Source: JBEKYD01 sp049509915
Lineage (GTDB): Bacteria; Acidobacteriota; Terriglobia; Bryobacterales; Bryobacteraceae
Assembly (NCBI GenBank): GCA_049509915.1
Contig: JBEKZL010000064.1
Span: 1 to 29,117 of the forward strand
Direction: 5' to 3'
Length of the DNA: 29,117 bases
In this document: one piece after another, positions 13,195 through 21,660 of the stretch
How the letters are laid out: every line of letters starts with the position of its first letter
Numbering within the stretch: position 1 is the stretch's first letter
Notes under the pieces: model-generated
The model's database searches: none
Told to the model about the DNA's origin: nothing
Seen by the model: only the letters and a program-made list of their open reading frames with translations
Made by a program: the position numbers and the translations under genes

Positions 13195-14490
13195 ATGACG
13201 GCTAGCTTCGACGTGGTGGTGGTCGGCGCCGGCCCAGCGGGACTCGCCGCGGCCTGCCGGGCTTCGGCAGCGCGTGCCAGCGTGTGCCTGGTGGACGACA
13301 ACCCTCGCCCCGGCGGGCAAATCTGGCGCGCTTCTCTCGATCGCGTTCCCAGCGTCGCCGTGCCATGGGTCGCCACGGCTGCGCGGCTGGGCGTGCGCGC
13401 GATCGAGGGCGCCCGCGTCTTCGCCGTACCCGAGCCCGGCCGGCTCGCCCTGGAAACCGGCGCCGGCGAGCCGTTCGACTTGCGCTATCGCAGCCTGGTT
13501 CTGGCCACCGGAGCCCGCGAACGCTTCGTGCCCTTCCCCGGCTGGACTTTGCCCAACGCGATGGGCGCCGGCGGCCTGCAGGCCCTCGTAAAGTCGGGCT
13601 TCCCGGTGCGGGGCAAGAGAGTGGTTGTCGCCGGCAGCGGACCGTTATTGCCGGCGGTCGCGCGCTATCTGCTCCGAGCCGGCGCAGATGTGCGCCTGAT
13701 CGCCGAGCAGGCGCCATGGGCCGCGCTGGCGCGCTTCGCCTCGAGCCTGCTCCGGCATCCGCACAAGCTGGCCGAAGCGTTGATCTTTGGCGGATCGCTG
13801 GCCGGCGTGCGCTACCTCACTTCCTGCTGGCCGGTTTCGGCCCAAGGCGATGGCAGGGTGCAATCGGTGACGCTCGCGCGCGGCGGCAAGACTTTCACCG
13901 AGCCTTGCGACTATCTGGCTTGCGGCTTTGGCCTGGTGCCGAATACCGAGCTGGCCAGCTTGCTCGGCTGCCGCGTGGGCGAAGGTGTCGCCGTCGACGA
14001 TTACCAGCGGACTTCGGTTCAAGGCGTCTACGCCGCCGGCGAGATCACCGGCATCGGCGGGGTGGACGCGGCGCTGGTCGAAGGAGAAATCGCCGGCCAC
14101 GCCGCCGCTGGCCACGCCGAGCGCGCCAGCCGCCTGTTTGAGGCGCGCCGGCGGCAGCGCCACTTCGCCCGGTCTCTGGCGCACTGGTTCACGCTGCGCG
14201 AGGAGTTGAAACACCTGGCTGCGGACGATACCCTGGTTTGCCGCTGCGAAGACGTATCGCTTGGCCGCGTCCGCGCCGCGGCCGGCTGGCGGGAGGCCAA
14301 GCTCGGAACCCGCTGCGGCATGGGCCCGTGCCAGGCCCGGGTCTGCGGCCCGGCCGTCGAATTCCTATTGGGCTGGAAACCGGATTCGGTGCGCCCACCG
14401 CTGTTCCCGGTGACGGTGAAGAGCCTGAGCCAGGCCGGTCGTGCTCGTGGCTGCGTTCTGCCTGGCCGGCTGCCTGGGGAGCCCATCTAA
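13195..14490 (+). CDS. FAD/NAD-type subunit of the D-hydroxyproline dehydrogenase with BFD-like 2Fe-2S domain
   Basis: This 431-residue flavoprotein starts MTASFDVVVVGAGPAGLAAA (FAD GxGxxG at 11-16), with PRPGGQIW nearby. A second dinucleotide motif VVVAGSGPLLPAVARYLL lies near residues 142-160, and YAAGEITGIGGVDAALVEGEIAG near 278-300 closes the FAD site. The C-terminus has a BFD-like 2Fe-2S centre: Cys349-x-Cys351 (CRCEDV) and Cys374-x4-Cys379 (CGMGPC). This matches the alpha subunits of hydroxyproline, opine and glycine-cyanide dehydrogenases. ATG 13195 is chosen because homology starts there. The longer frame from 13036 would translate the palindromic element. The TAA stop overlaps the convergent glycosyltransferase stop by 4 bp, so no space is left for a separate terminator. 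Confidence 0.85.
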   Translation: MTASFDVVVVGAGPAGLAAACRASAARASVCLVDDNPRPGGQIWRASLDRVPSVAVPWVATAARLGVRAIEGARVFAVPEPGRLALETGAGEPFDLRYRSLVLATGARERFVPFPGWTLPNAMGAGGLQALVKSGFPVRGKRVVVAGSGPLLPAVARYLLRAGADVRLIAEQAPWAALARFASSLLRHPHKLAEALIFGGSLAGVRYLTSCWPVSAQGDGRVQSVTLARGGKTFTEPCDYLACGFGLVPNTELASLLGCRVGEGVAVDDYQRTSVQGVYAAGEITGIGGVDAALVEGEIAGHAAAGHAERASRLFEARRRQRHFARSLAHWFTLREELKHLAADDTLVCRCEDVSLGRVRAAAGWREAKLGTRCGMGPCQARVCGPAVEFLLGWKPDSVRPPLFPVTVKSLSQAGRARGCVLPGRLPGEPI

Positions 14491-15491
14491 CTGTGGCGCG
14501 AAGCACAAGCCTCCCACAGGTGGAAGTTCCTGATGGGGCGTTTGAGAGCCTCGGGCACGAGCAATTTGACAATGCCGCCGGCGAGGTTCCATATTCCGAT
14601 GATGCCAACAAAGCTCGTGCGGCAAGCCCAGTATGTGCCCAGTGCGCGCCGCCGGCCCCGCAACGAACCCGCCGATGCATTGATGGTGGCCGCGATCTCC
14701 CAGCTCTCGTAGTGCCTGGCAGCACTCTCGAATCGCCGCCGTTCTGCCGCGGGACTGCCCTGGAAGGCTTCTAGCCATACCGCGACGAGCGCCCGTATGT
14801 CGTCCTGCCAGATCTGCATGCGGCTCGAACTGGTGGTGCGCGCGGGATGGATGCGGTAACTGGCCAGAGGCTCGTACACACCGGCGATCGCGCCCCTCCG
14901 CAAGAGAATTCGGCTCCACACGATGGCATCTATCGCCAGCACCACGGAACCCTGCGTGTAACCACCGATCTCCCTTAGGTCGGCCGTACGCAGAAGCGTG
15001 GAGCAGAGATGCATCTTCCGCTTCCCGCGGAAGTACTCCAGGGCAAACTGCTTCGCCTCCTCGCGGGCGGGACACGCCGGATCGATTCTCATCTTGCGGC
15101 TGCTCTGGTCCACTTCCCAAGCTCTGCAACAAACCAGCCCAACCCGATCGGGCACATCGGCCTGTGTCAGAGCCTCGACCAACTTTTCGATAGCCCGGTC
15201 TTCGAGATAATCGTCGTCGGAGAGGAGCAGAAAGAACTCGCCGGTGGCGTGCTCCAGGCACACGTTCCAATTGCCCACCATGCCGAGGTTCCGTGACTGC
15301 CGCAGAAACACCAGGCGGCGGTCGGCGATTGAAGAAACAAACCCGGCGGTTCCATCCTCGGAGCAGTTGTCGGAGACGATTACCTGAATGTGAATGTAGG
15401 TTTGTGACAGCGCGGATTGAACGGCCTGACGCAGGTAGTCAACACGATTGTAGGTGGGAATAGCGATCGTTACTATGGGAAACCGCGACAT
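14487..15491 (-). CDS. GT2-family glycosyltransferase
   Basis: The 334-residue protein has a clear GT-A domain: IVTIAIPTYNRVDYLRQAVQ at 6-25, VIVSDNCSEDGT at 37-48, and the metal-binding SDDDYLED at 91-98. It should transfer a sugar from a nucleotide donor onto a growing lipid-linked oligosaccharide at the cytoplasmic face of the inner membrane. No membrane helix is evident. It is the last gene of the polysaccharide operon, starting 1 nt after the flippase stop. Donor and linkage cannot be predicted. Confidence 0.88.
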   Translation of the reverse strand: MSRFPIVTIAIPTYNRVDYLRQAVQSALSQTYIHIQVIVSDNCSEDGTAGFVSSIADRRLVFLRQSRNLGMVGNWNVCLEHATGEFFLLLSDDDYLEDRAIEKLVEALTQADVPDRVGLVCCRAWEVDQSSRKMRIDPACPAREEAKQFALEYFRGKRKMHLCSTLLRTADLREIGGYTQGSVVLAIDAIVWSRILLRRGAIAGVYEPLASYRIHPARTTSSSRMQIWQDDIRALVAVWLEAFQGSPAAERRRFESAARHYESWEIAATINASAGSLRGRRRALGTYWACRTSFVGIIGIWNLAGGIVKLLVPEALKRPIRNFHLWEACASRHS

Positions 15492-15492
15492 A

Positions 15493-17034
15493 TCAGGCCC
15501 GTTCCGCCCTCACCCGGGACCATCCGAGGAGCCTCTCCAGAACGCGCGCGCGTTCGCGCGAATCGGCCACCACTAGCCACCACATGCCCGCGCCGAGGCA
15601 AGATGCCACGCCGAAGTTTGCCACCACCGCCGCCAGGCTCAGAGTTCCCAGCCACGGCAACCGCCTTAGCCCAAAATTGGCGACGAGCTGCCCGCCGAGC
15701 AACACAATCATGGGTAGCCAAACTTCCCTTACCAGCACGGCTATGCGGACGCCGAAGAACCGAATGGTGATATAGGGGGCATACCAGTTGTTGGTGAGCA
15801 GTTGGCTAATGGCGATGGCTAGCGCGATGCCGATCAGGCCCCATCGCGGGGCGAGAACCACGGCCAGCATAATGTTTAGCACGCCGGAAGCCAGCGCGGC
15901 CCGGACAAACACAATCTGTCCGGCCGCCATGGCGGCCGTCGCGAAGACAACATGGTGGACCTCCAGCAAGACCATCGCCAGAAGAGCCCACACAACGGGG
16001 AAGCCCGCGAACATAGACCCGCCAAGCCAGACGGCCACAATGCGATCGCCATTGACAGCGGCGAAGGCTGCCAGCACCACCATGAGCCCAACACCGATTT
16101 GCAGGTTGCCGATCAGCAAGCGGGTGAACTTGCCAGTCTGCCCCGCCGCATAGGCTATGGAAAGGAAGGGAGTGGAGCTGTTCACCACCAAGAACGCCAG
16201 GCTCATCATCGTCAGCGCGAGCTTGGAGACGGCCTCGTAAGGTGGAATCGCGGCGGTCCCGATGAAAGCGGCGATCAGCGGGTCAGCGGATTGCAGGATG
16301 AGAATTGCACCTAGCTGAATGGAGGCCAGCTTCAAGCTGGGGGACGCCAGCTTTCCGGCCAGTTGCCAATTGGCGGTGTGCCCCACGAGCGTAACTTCCG
16401 GGAATCGGCGCCGCAGCAGGTGCCAGGAGATAAGCCCCGCCGCCAGCCATTGCAGCGTCCAGGCCGCCGCCAGGCCCAGGATGCCCCAGCCGAGCAGCAG
16501 CGCGGCGATCGCTAGCGCCAGCCCTATGAGTGCGGCTGCGGAGCGGACGATCTTCTCGGTGGCGACACTGCCGAGCCCGAACAACCCCGCCAGGCCCGTG
16601 CCGCCGAGCAAACTGAGCGAAATCCCCAGGCTGAATAGCGCCCACGCCCAAGCCACCGAAGGCGGGCCGCTCGAATGGGGCGACGCCCAAATGACGATTT
16701 CGCCCGCCAGGAGGCTCAACAACCCGACACCCGCCGCAAGAGTGCGAAAGACCTGCCACAGCGTGGCCAGAAGTTCGCCGACGCGGCGCGTCCGTTCCGC
16801 TTCGCTCAACTCCTGCGCGCCCAGCGAAAAACTAATCTCGCGGCCGACGGTGGGGCTGATTCCCATGTCGAACCACGCGGCGTAGGAACCAATGGTCAGG
16901 AATAATAGCCACAGGCCCGCCATGTCACCGGGTAAAGCCCGAACCACAACGCGCAACTGAATGACGCCGGCCAACACCGTCGTCGCCGTGTAGACAACGC
17001 TCGCCGCTGCTCCGCGGAAGATCTGGCGATTCAT
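15493..17034 (-). CDS. Wzx-type polysaccharide flippase
   Basis: This very hydrophobic 513-residue protein with about 12-14 predicted helices belongs to the MOP (MATE/Wzx) exporter superfamily. The start MNRQIFRGAAASVVYTATTV leads into the first helix, followed by FLTIGSYAAWFDMGISPTVGREI, a pattern seen in O-antigen flippases. It should move undecaprenyl-diphosphate-linked repeat units to the periplasmic face. ATG 17034 overlaps the upstream SDR stop as ATGA. Longer open sequence to 17172 lies inside that SDR gene and is rejected. No Wzy polymerase or Wzz is visible in the window. Confidence 0.85.
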   Translation of the reverse strand: MNRQIFRGAAASVVYTATTVLAGVIQLRVVVRALPGDMAGLWLLFLTIGSYAAWFDMGISPTVGREISFSLGAQELSEAERTRRVGELLATLWQVFRTLAAGVGLLSLLAGEIVIWASPHSSGPPSVAWAWALFSLGISLSLLGGTGLAGLFGLGSVATEKIVRSAAALIGLALAIAALLLGWGILGLAAAWTLQWLAAGLISWHLLRRRFPEVTLVGHTANWQLAGKLASPSLKLASIQLGAILILQSADPLIAAFIGTAAIPPYEAVSKLALTMMSLAFLVVNSSTPFLSIAYAAGQTGKFTRLLIGNLQIGVGLMVVLAAFAAVNGDRIVAVWLGGSMFAGFPVVWALLAMVLLEVHHVVFATAAMAAGQIVFVRAALASGVLNIMLAVVLAPRWGLIGIALAIAISQLLTNNWYAPYITIRFFGVRIAVLVREVWLPMIVLLGGQLVANFGLRRLPWLGTLSLAAVVANFGVASCLGAGMWWLVVADSRERARVLERLLGWSRVRAERA

Positions 17035-17954
17035 TGGCTCTCGCCCGGCGGGGCGCATCCGGCGATGCGGCGAATGCCCTCTTCCAGTGTCACTTTGGGC
17101 GACCATCCCGGAAGAGACGCCCCGGTATTCCACGGGACCATCACTTCCCGCGCACGGTAGGGCTGCGCGCACCAGCGTAGCTCCAGCCCGCGGCCGGAGG
17201 CGGAGGCATACGCGGCGGCGAACTCGCGAACCGACAACGGGTGACGGGAGCTTACCGCATATTCCTCTTTCCCGGCCGGTGCGCCATCGAGAAGCCGCTT
17301 GCCGGCAAGGACAAACGCTTCCACTACATCGTCGATGTAGACCGGGTTGATCAACTGCTCGCCCGGGGACAGATCCAGTGGCGCGCCGGTGGCGGTTGCC
17401 TTTTGAAGCAGCGATAAGAGCTTCGGCCGCGGATCGCCCGGGCCGTACGTATCGAACAGCTTGAGGGTGATGGCCCGGAGAGCGTGGGCGTCGATGTAGA
17501 ATTCCAGGACCGCTTCAAAGGCCTGCTTGGTGGCGGCGTAGAGGCACACGGGCCGGTACGCGGAAGTGCCGAAGTGCTGCCACGCGGTTCCGGCGTTGAC
17601 CAACAGCCGTGCGCCGTTGAGGGCCATCGCCTCCAGAAGTTGGGCGCCGAATCGAAGATTGGAGTCCATCAGCCGTCCGACGTGCTCGGGGCGATGCTCG
17701 GCCACGAAATACGAAGCCAGGTGAAAGACGATATCCGGAGGAGCTTCGGCGACACCGCGGACGAGATCTTCGGTGGCGCCATCGTGTTCCATGAGAGCGA
17801 TTTTGCCAACCACCGGCGCGAGTTCCCTGAGGTTGGACCCGGGGCGCACCACGACACGCACGTCGAAATCTTCCGCCACCAGCCGGCGCACCAGCCGTGA
17901 ACCCACAAAACCGGTGCCGCCGGTGACCAGCGCGCATGTCTTCCGGCCGCTCAT
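17031..17954 (-). CDS. NAD-dependent sugar epimerase/dehydratase (extended SDR)
   Basis: This 307-residue extended short-chain dehydrogenase has the Rossmann motif TGGTGFVGS at 11-19. The catalytic Thr/Tyr/Lys set is Thr123 (AGTAWQ), Tyr139 and Lys143 (YAATK), with LFDTYGPGDPRP as the substrate-domain signature. Such enzymes epimerise, dehydrate or reduce nucleotide sugars. In this cluster a C4 reductase of a CDP-3,6-dideoxyhexosulose (abequose/paratose/tyvelose type) is plausible but unproven. ATG 17954 is used because it overlaps the RmlC-like stop as ATGA; GTG 17960 would add only two residues. Confidence 0.85.
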   Translation of the reverse strand: MSGRKTCALVTGGTGFVGSRLVRRLVAEDFDVRVVVRPGSNLRELAPVVGKIALMEHDGATEDLVRGVAEAPPDIVFHLASYFVAEHRPEHVGRLMDSNLRFGAQLLEAMALNGARLLVNAGTAWQHFGTSAYRPVCLYAATKQAFEAVLEFYIDAHALRAITLKLFDTYGPGDPRPKLLSLLQKATATGAPLDLSPGEQLINPVYIDDVVEAFVLAGKRLLDGAPAGKEEYAVSSRHPLSVREFAAAYASASGRGLELRWCAQPYRAREVMVPWNTGASLPGWSPKVTLEEGIRRIAGCAPPGESQ

Positions 17955-18508
17955 CCGCACACTCGCTCGAACTCAAAAGGGCTCTCGAATGCGTCGAAAG
18001 CGGGAAGCGCCGCGTCGCGCGGCGACACGAGCGGGCTCCTGCCGGGCCAGGGAATACCGGCCGAATCCCACCGGATGCCCTCGTCGTGCCGCGACGAATA
18101 CATACTGGAAACTCGATACAGAAGGATCGCCTCACCGGAGGGCACGTAGAAGCCGTGCGCCATGCCCCTTTCCATGTAGAGCATATTCGACCGGCCGGCA
18201 CTCAGTTCAATCAGAACGTGCTTGCCGAAGGTGGGGGAGCCGCGCCGCAGGTCGACGACGGCATCGAGAACCGATCCGTGCAGGCACGTGACAACCTTAA
18301 TCTGATCGTGAGGCGGCGCCATGAAATGCAGGCCGCGCAAAACACCGGCCACGGACTTCGAATAGAACTCCTCCGGGAAGTGTGTTTCGAGTCCGTGGGC
18401 ACGAAATTGGCTTTCGTGGAAGTTCTTGACGAAAGATCCGCGCGGGTCCAGACAGGCGGGAAGCTCTATCTCCAGGCATCCGGGGATCGTTGTCTCTATT
18501 ATGCGCAT
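17951..18508 (-). CDS. RmlC-type dTDP/CDP-sugar 3,5-epimerase
   Basis: The 185-residue cupin-fold protein resembles dTDP-4-dehydrorhamnose 3,5-epimerase. The catalytic His61 is in VLRGLHFM, followed by KVVTCLHGSVLDAVVDLRRGSPTFG, the conserved barrel core, and GMAHGFYVPSGEAILLY. It should epimerise a 4-keto-6-deoxy nucleotide sugar. No RmlA, RmlB or RmlD set is present here, so the substrate is more likely the CDP-linked 4-keto sugar of this cluster than dTDP-rhamnose. A single-position (C3 or C5) epimerase is possible. It starts 33 bp after the upstream GT2 stop, the widest gap in the operon. Confidence 0.85.
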   Translation of the reverse strand: MRIIETTIPGCLEIELPACLDPRGSFVKNFHESQFRAHGLETHFPEEFYSKSVAGVLRGLHFMAPPHDQIKVVTCLHGSVLDAVVDLRRGSPTFGKHVLIELSAGRSNMLYMERGMAHGFYVPSGEAILLYRVSSMYSSRHDEGIRWDSAGIPWPGRSPLVSPRDAALPAFDAFESPFEFERVCG

Positions 18509-18541
18509 GGCGGTTTACCCGGCACTCGGCCCGTTTCCTCT

Positions 18542-19489
18542 CTACATCAGCAACAAGAACCCAACATCCTTCAGTGGCGACGAAAACCAAAGGTCATGGC
18601 GAATCACAGTCCAGCGCCGCGCGAAGGCGCCAAGTGACGGAAGGCGCGCGGCGGCCCCAAACGCCGCCAAATCCCGCGCCCGCAACCGGTCGTGGAAGCG
18701 CGCGGCGAAGGCAGCGGCTTGGGGCGCACACTGGCGCACCAGGCGTCCCGCGCGGCGTCTGGGCTCGCCAAAATCCGCGAATGTCCGGCGAATGGCTCCG
18801 ATGATGGTCGAACCAAATGGATCGAGCGAATCGTTGGCTGGGTGCCTCCGATAGAGAAACGTTGTCGCCGGGAGGCGGACGATCCGGCCGAAAGCGCCAG
18901 CGACCAGAGCAAGCCACCAATCCGCACAAGCGGCCGCACCAGTCAGCGGCAATGCGAGCTGCAGCAGAGCGCGGTTCACCATCGGAGCGAGTACGGGGCT
19001 CTCTACGGCGAGACGATGCAGCTCATCGGCCAGATTGGGATTCACACGCGCCCACCTCCAGTAGGACGAAGCGATGGGCTGGAGATCGCGATCGACAACC
19101 CGAGCGTCCGTGCACACCAGTACCGGGGTCCTGGCCGGGGAGACTGCCTCCGCTTCCCACATCGCTCGATGGGTTTGGGAGATCTTGCCTGGCTGCCACA
19201 CGTCATCGGGATCCGCCAACATGACAAACGGGGCATTGGTCGCCGCCAGGACCGCATCGTAGTTTCCCACCATCCCCAGATTCCGCCCGCCCGGGCCGTC
19301 CAAAATGACCATCCGATCGCCCAGGCGCGATTGCCACCAGGCGAGGCGTGCCGGCGTTCCATCGGTTGAGGCATCGTCGCGGACCACGATTCGCCAGTCT
19401 GTGAAATCTTGAGCGGTGACCGATTCGAAGAAGGCGTCGATCCAGGGAGCGCAGTTGTATGACGGTACCGCGATCTCTATTTCCGGCAT
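18542..19489 (-). CDS. GT2-family glycosyltransferase
   Basis: The 315-residue GT-A protein begins IEIAVPSYNCAPWIDAFFESV. VVRDDASTDGTPARL follows at 35-49, and the metal-binding ADPDDVW lies at 92-98. The pattern RNLGMVGNYDAVL resembles rhamnosyltransferase-like GT2 enzymes. It should act on the cytoplasmic side during repeat-unit assembly. The gap to the preceding DPM-type gene is 6 nt. Its arginine-rich C-terminal third has no recognisable extra domain. Confidence 0.86.
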   Translation of the reverse strand: MPEIEIAVPSYNCAPWIDAFFESVTAQDFTDWRIVVRDDASTDGTPARLAWWQSRLGDRMVILDGPGGRNLGMVGNYDAVLAATNAPFVMLADPDDVWQPGKISQTHRAMWEAEAVSPARTPVLVCTDARVVDRDLQPIASSYWRWARVNPNLADELHRLAVESPVLAPMVNRALLQLALPLTGAAACADWWLALVAGAFGRIVRLPATTFLYRRHPANDSLDPFGSTIIGAIRRTFADFGEPRRRAGRLVRQCAPQAAAFAARFHDRLRARDLAAFGAAARLPSLGAFARRWTVIRHDLWFSSPLKDVGFLLLM

Positions 19490-19495
19490 TGCCGT

Positions 19496-20539
19496 TCAGT
19501 CCTTAATCGCCGCTCCCTCGCGGTCTCTGGCGGGCAATGGCGGCCCGAGTTCCATGCGGCCGCGGCCGCCGGCCCGCTGCTTCTCCCGCAACGGCTCGCC
19601 CGGCGGGCATTCGAAATTGATGCGCTCGCGCTCCACCACCAGCGGGCGGCGCTGCACCTGGGTGTGAATGGCTGCGATATACTCGCCCAGGATTCCAACC
19701 GAAATCAATTGTACCGATCCGAAGAAAAATATGCCGATCACCAGCGGTGCGATGCCGGTCGAAAACCGATGCCAGTAGAGCAGCTTATAGACGAGGTAGC
19801 CGAGTCCGGCGAGGATGCAAAGCGCGGCCGACACAAACCCGGAAAAGGTGACGATACGCAACGGCACTTTGGAGAAGTTGGTGATGCCCAGCATGGCGAT
19901 GTCATAGAGCGTGTAGAAATTGTTCTTGGTGGTGCCGCGCTGGCGCAAAGGCTGGTCGAAGTAAATCTCTTTATGAGGCAGGCCGATTTCGGCGATCATG
20001 CCGCGGAAATACGGATAGGGGTCGCCGAACGATTTGACCAGGTCCACCACGCGCCGGTCGTACAGGCCGAATCCGGTGAAGTTTTCGAAGGTCTCGATCG
20101 AGGAGAGCCGGTTTACCAGGCGGTAATAGCGCTTGCGGATCCAGAACATCAGCGGGTTTTCCTGGCTCGACCGCTTGATGGCGAGCACCATGGAGAAGCC
20201 GTTTTCCCACTCGCGGATCATGTCCGCAATCATCTCCGGAGGGTCCTGAAGGTCGGCGGCCATGCCGACGACGGCGTCGCCCGCCGCCTGGTGAAACGCG
20301 TGTATGGGAGAACGGATGTGCCCGAAATTGCGGGCGTTGACGATGATCTTCACGTTCGAATCCACGGCGGCGAGACGCTTCAGCACCGCCACGGTGCCAT
20401 CGGTGGATGCGTTGTCGATGAAGATATGCTCGTAGCGGTAACGGCCCAGTCCCGCCATCACGGCGCGGACGCGGACATACAATTCCTCTACGTTTTCCTC
20501 TTCGTTAAAGCATCCGGTAATCACGCTGATGGTTTTCAT
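19496..20539 (-). CDS. membrane-anchored DPM1/GtrB-type glycosyltransferase
   Basis: This 347-residue GT2 enzyme of the polyprenyl-phosphate glycosyltransferase type starts ISVITGCFNEEENVEELY. It carries FIDNASTDGT at 40-49 and ADLQDPPEM at 95-103 (Asp96 and Asp99). Two C-terminal helices (about 231-256 and 268-292) anchor it in the membrane, as in GtrB and ArnC. This family makes a sugar-phosphate-polyprenol that later decorates a polymer in the periplasm. The tail after about residue 305 is polar and poorly conserved. It overlaps the NeuB-like gene by ATGA. A partner glycosyltransferase of GT-C type is not in the window. Confidence 0.88.
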   Translation of the reverse strand: MKTISVITGCFNEEENVEELYVRVRAVMAGLGRYRYEHIFIDNASTDGTVAVLKRLAAVDSNVKIIVNARNFGHIRSPIHAFHQAAGDAVVGMAADLQDPPEMIADMIREWENGFSMVLAIKRSSQENPLMFWIRKRYYRLVNRLSSIETFENFTGFGLYDRRVVDLVKSFGDPYPYFRGMIAEIGLPHKEIYFDQPLRQRGTTKNNFYTLYDIAMLGITNFSKVPLRIVTFSGFVSAALCILAGLGYLVYKLLYWHRFSTGIAPLVIGIFFFGSVQLISVGILGEYIAAIHTQVQRRPLVVERERINFECPPGEPLREKQRAGGRGRMELGPPLPARDREGAAIKD

Positions 20540-21654
20540 GACGCCCTGACCTTCTCCAGCCGCAACGGTGCCGGCAGCCCGCGCCGGTAGATCAACTGCC
20601 GCAGCGAGGGAATGCTGCCGTATGGGCTGTCGATGTCGTCAATCATGACGGGCTCATCCTTTCCAATGCCATGCAGCAGAACTTCTCCGCGCATCAGTTC
20701 CCGGCACGAAATCTGCCCCTGCAGCAAAGGCACGGCCAGGTACACATCCTCGTCGCCCAGAACATGCCCTTCCGGCAGGTTTTCGCGCACGTACACGCCT
20801 CGCACCAGGGAATCCAGATATTGAATTTCTTTGAGCGGGGGCATGCGCTTCTGCGTGCCGGGCGCGCCGCACAGTTCCTTGGCTTTGTGGAACGCCTTGA
20901 ACCACGCGTCCACCTGCTCGGGCTTCGAACAATAAGGCGAAACCGCCATGCCGTCGGCGTCGATGTCGATGTGCCGTTCGAAGGTGCGCGCCCCTTTGGC
21001 GTACGCCACCAGCATGGAGGAATGCCAGTCCGAGCACTCGTGGGTGGAGAAGCCGATGGTGTGCGACGGGTAGCGAGCGCGCAGAAAATCGATCTGGTTC
21101 ATCTCCAGTTCCCGGTCCTCGGACGGATAAATCGAGACGCAGTGGTTGATTGCCAGGGGAATGTTGCGGTTCTGGAAAAACGTGACCAGGTCGTCCAGAT
21201 CCTTCAGCGAACTGCCGCCGGTCGAGACGATCACCGGCTTCCTGGTCTTGGCGATCTTCTCGAGCAGCATCCAGTCGTTCAGATCGCTGCTGGCGATCTT
21301 CAGAATCGGTATGGCGAGCGCGCAGCAAAGGTCCACCGAGCGCTCGTCGAACGGCGTCGCCATGGGCACGCAGGAAGCCTTGCGGATGGCCTTCACCAGC
21401 GCCGCGAAGTCGTCATCCGTCATCCTGGTCTCGAGCGTCTTCTTGATATACCGGATATCGGTCCGATGGAGGAAATCCTTGTGGATGAAGCTCGGGACAT
21501 CGCGAAACTGCAGCTTGATGGCCGCCCTGATGTTGTTGAAACGGACCACCTGCGCAAACGTGCCGACGATCTTCAACCCGCGTTCCAGCCGTCCCCAGTG
21601 GTTGTTGGCCATTTCGAGAACGAAGAGCTCTCCAAAAATGTCGCGGTCGATCAC
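20536..21654 (-). CDS. NeuB-family synthase (sialic/nonulosonic acid synthase-like)
   Basis: The 372-residue protein has an N-terminal TIM barrel of the NeuB type and a C-terminal SAF (antifreeze-like) domain. Barrel marks are LEMANNHWGRLERGLKIV, KIASSDLNDW, VSTGGSSLKDLD, INHCVSIYPS, GFSTHE and FERHIDID. NeuB enzymes condense phosphoenolpyruvate with a hexose to form nine-carbon acids. The motifs deviate from classical NeuB (GLSDHT, EKHFTLD), so the sugar acceptor is probably different. No CMP-sugar activator (NeuA) or hydrolysing epimerase (NeuC) is visible. The start is GTG 21654, 6 nt after the HAD stop. The adjacent HAD phosphatase could dephosphorylate its product. Confidence 0.8.
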   Translation of the reverse strand: MIDRDIFGELFVLEMANNHWGRLERGLKIVGTFAQVVRFNNIRAAIKLQFRDVPSFIHKDFLHRTDIRYIKKTLETRMTDDDFAALVKAIRKASCVPMATPFDERSVDLCCALAIPILKIASSDLNDWMLLEKIAKTRKPVIVSTGGSSLKDLDDLVTFFQNRNIPLAINHCVSIYPSEDRELEMNQIDFLRARYPSHTIGFSTHECSDWHSSMLVAYAKGARTFERHIDIDADGMAVSPYCSKPEQVDAWFKAFHKAKELCGAPGTQKRMPPLKEIQYLDSLVRGVYVRENLPEGHVLGDEDVYLAVPLLQGQISCRELMRGEVLLHGIGKDEPVMIDDIDSPYGSIPSLRQLIYRRGLPAPLRLEKVRAS

Positions 21655-21660
21655 GGCGGT

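Noticed and set aside
20536..21654. Classical sialic acid synthesis cluster
   Set aside because: NeuA and NeuC are absent and the NeuB motifs deviate, so I kept the broader family call.
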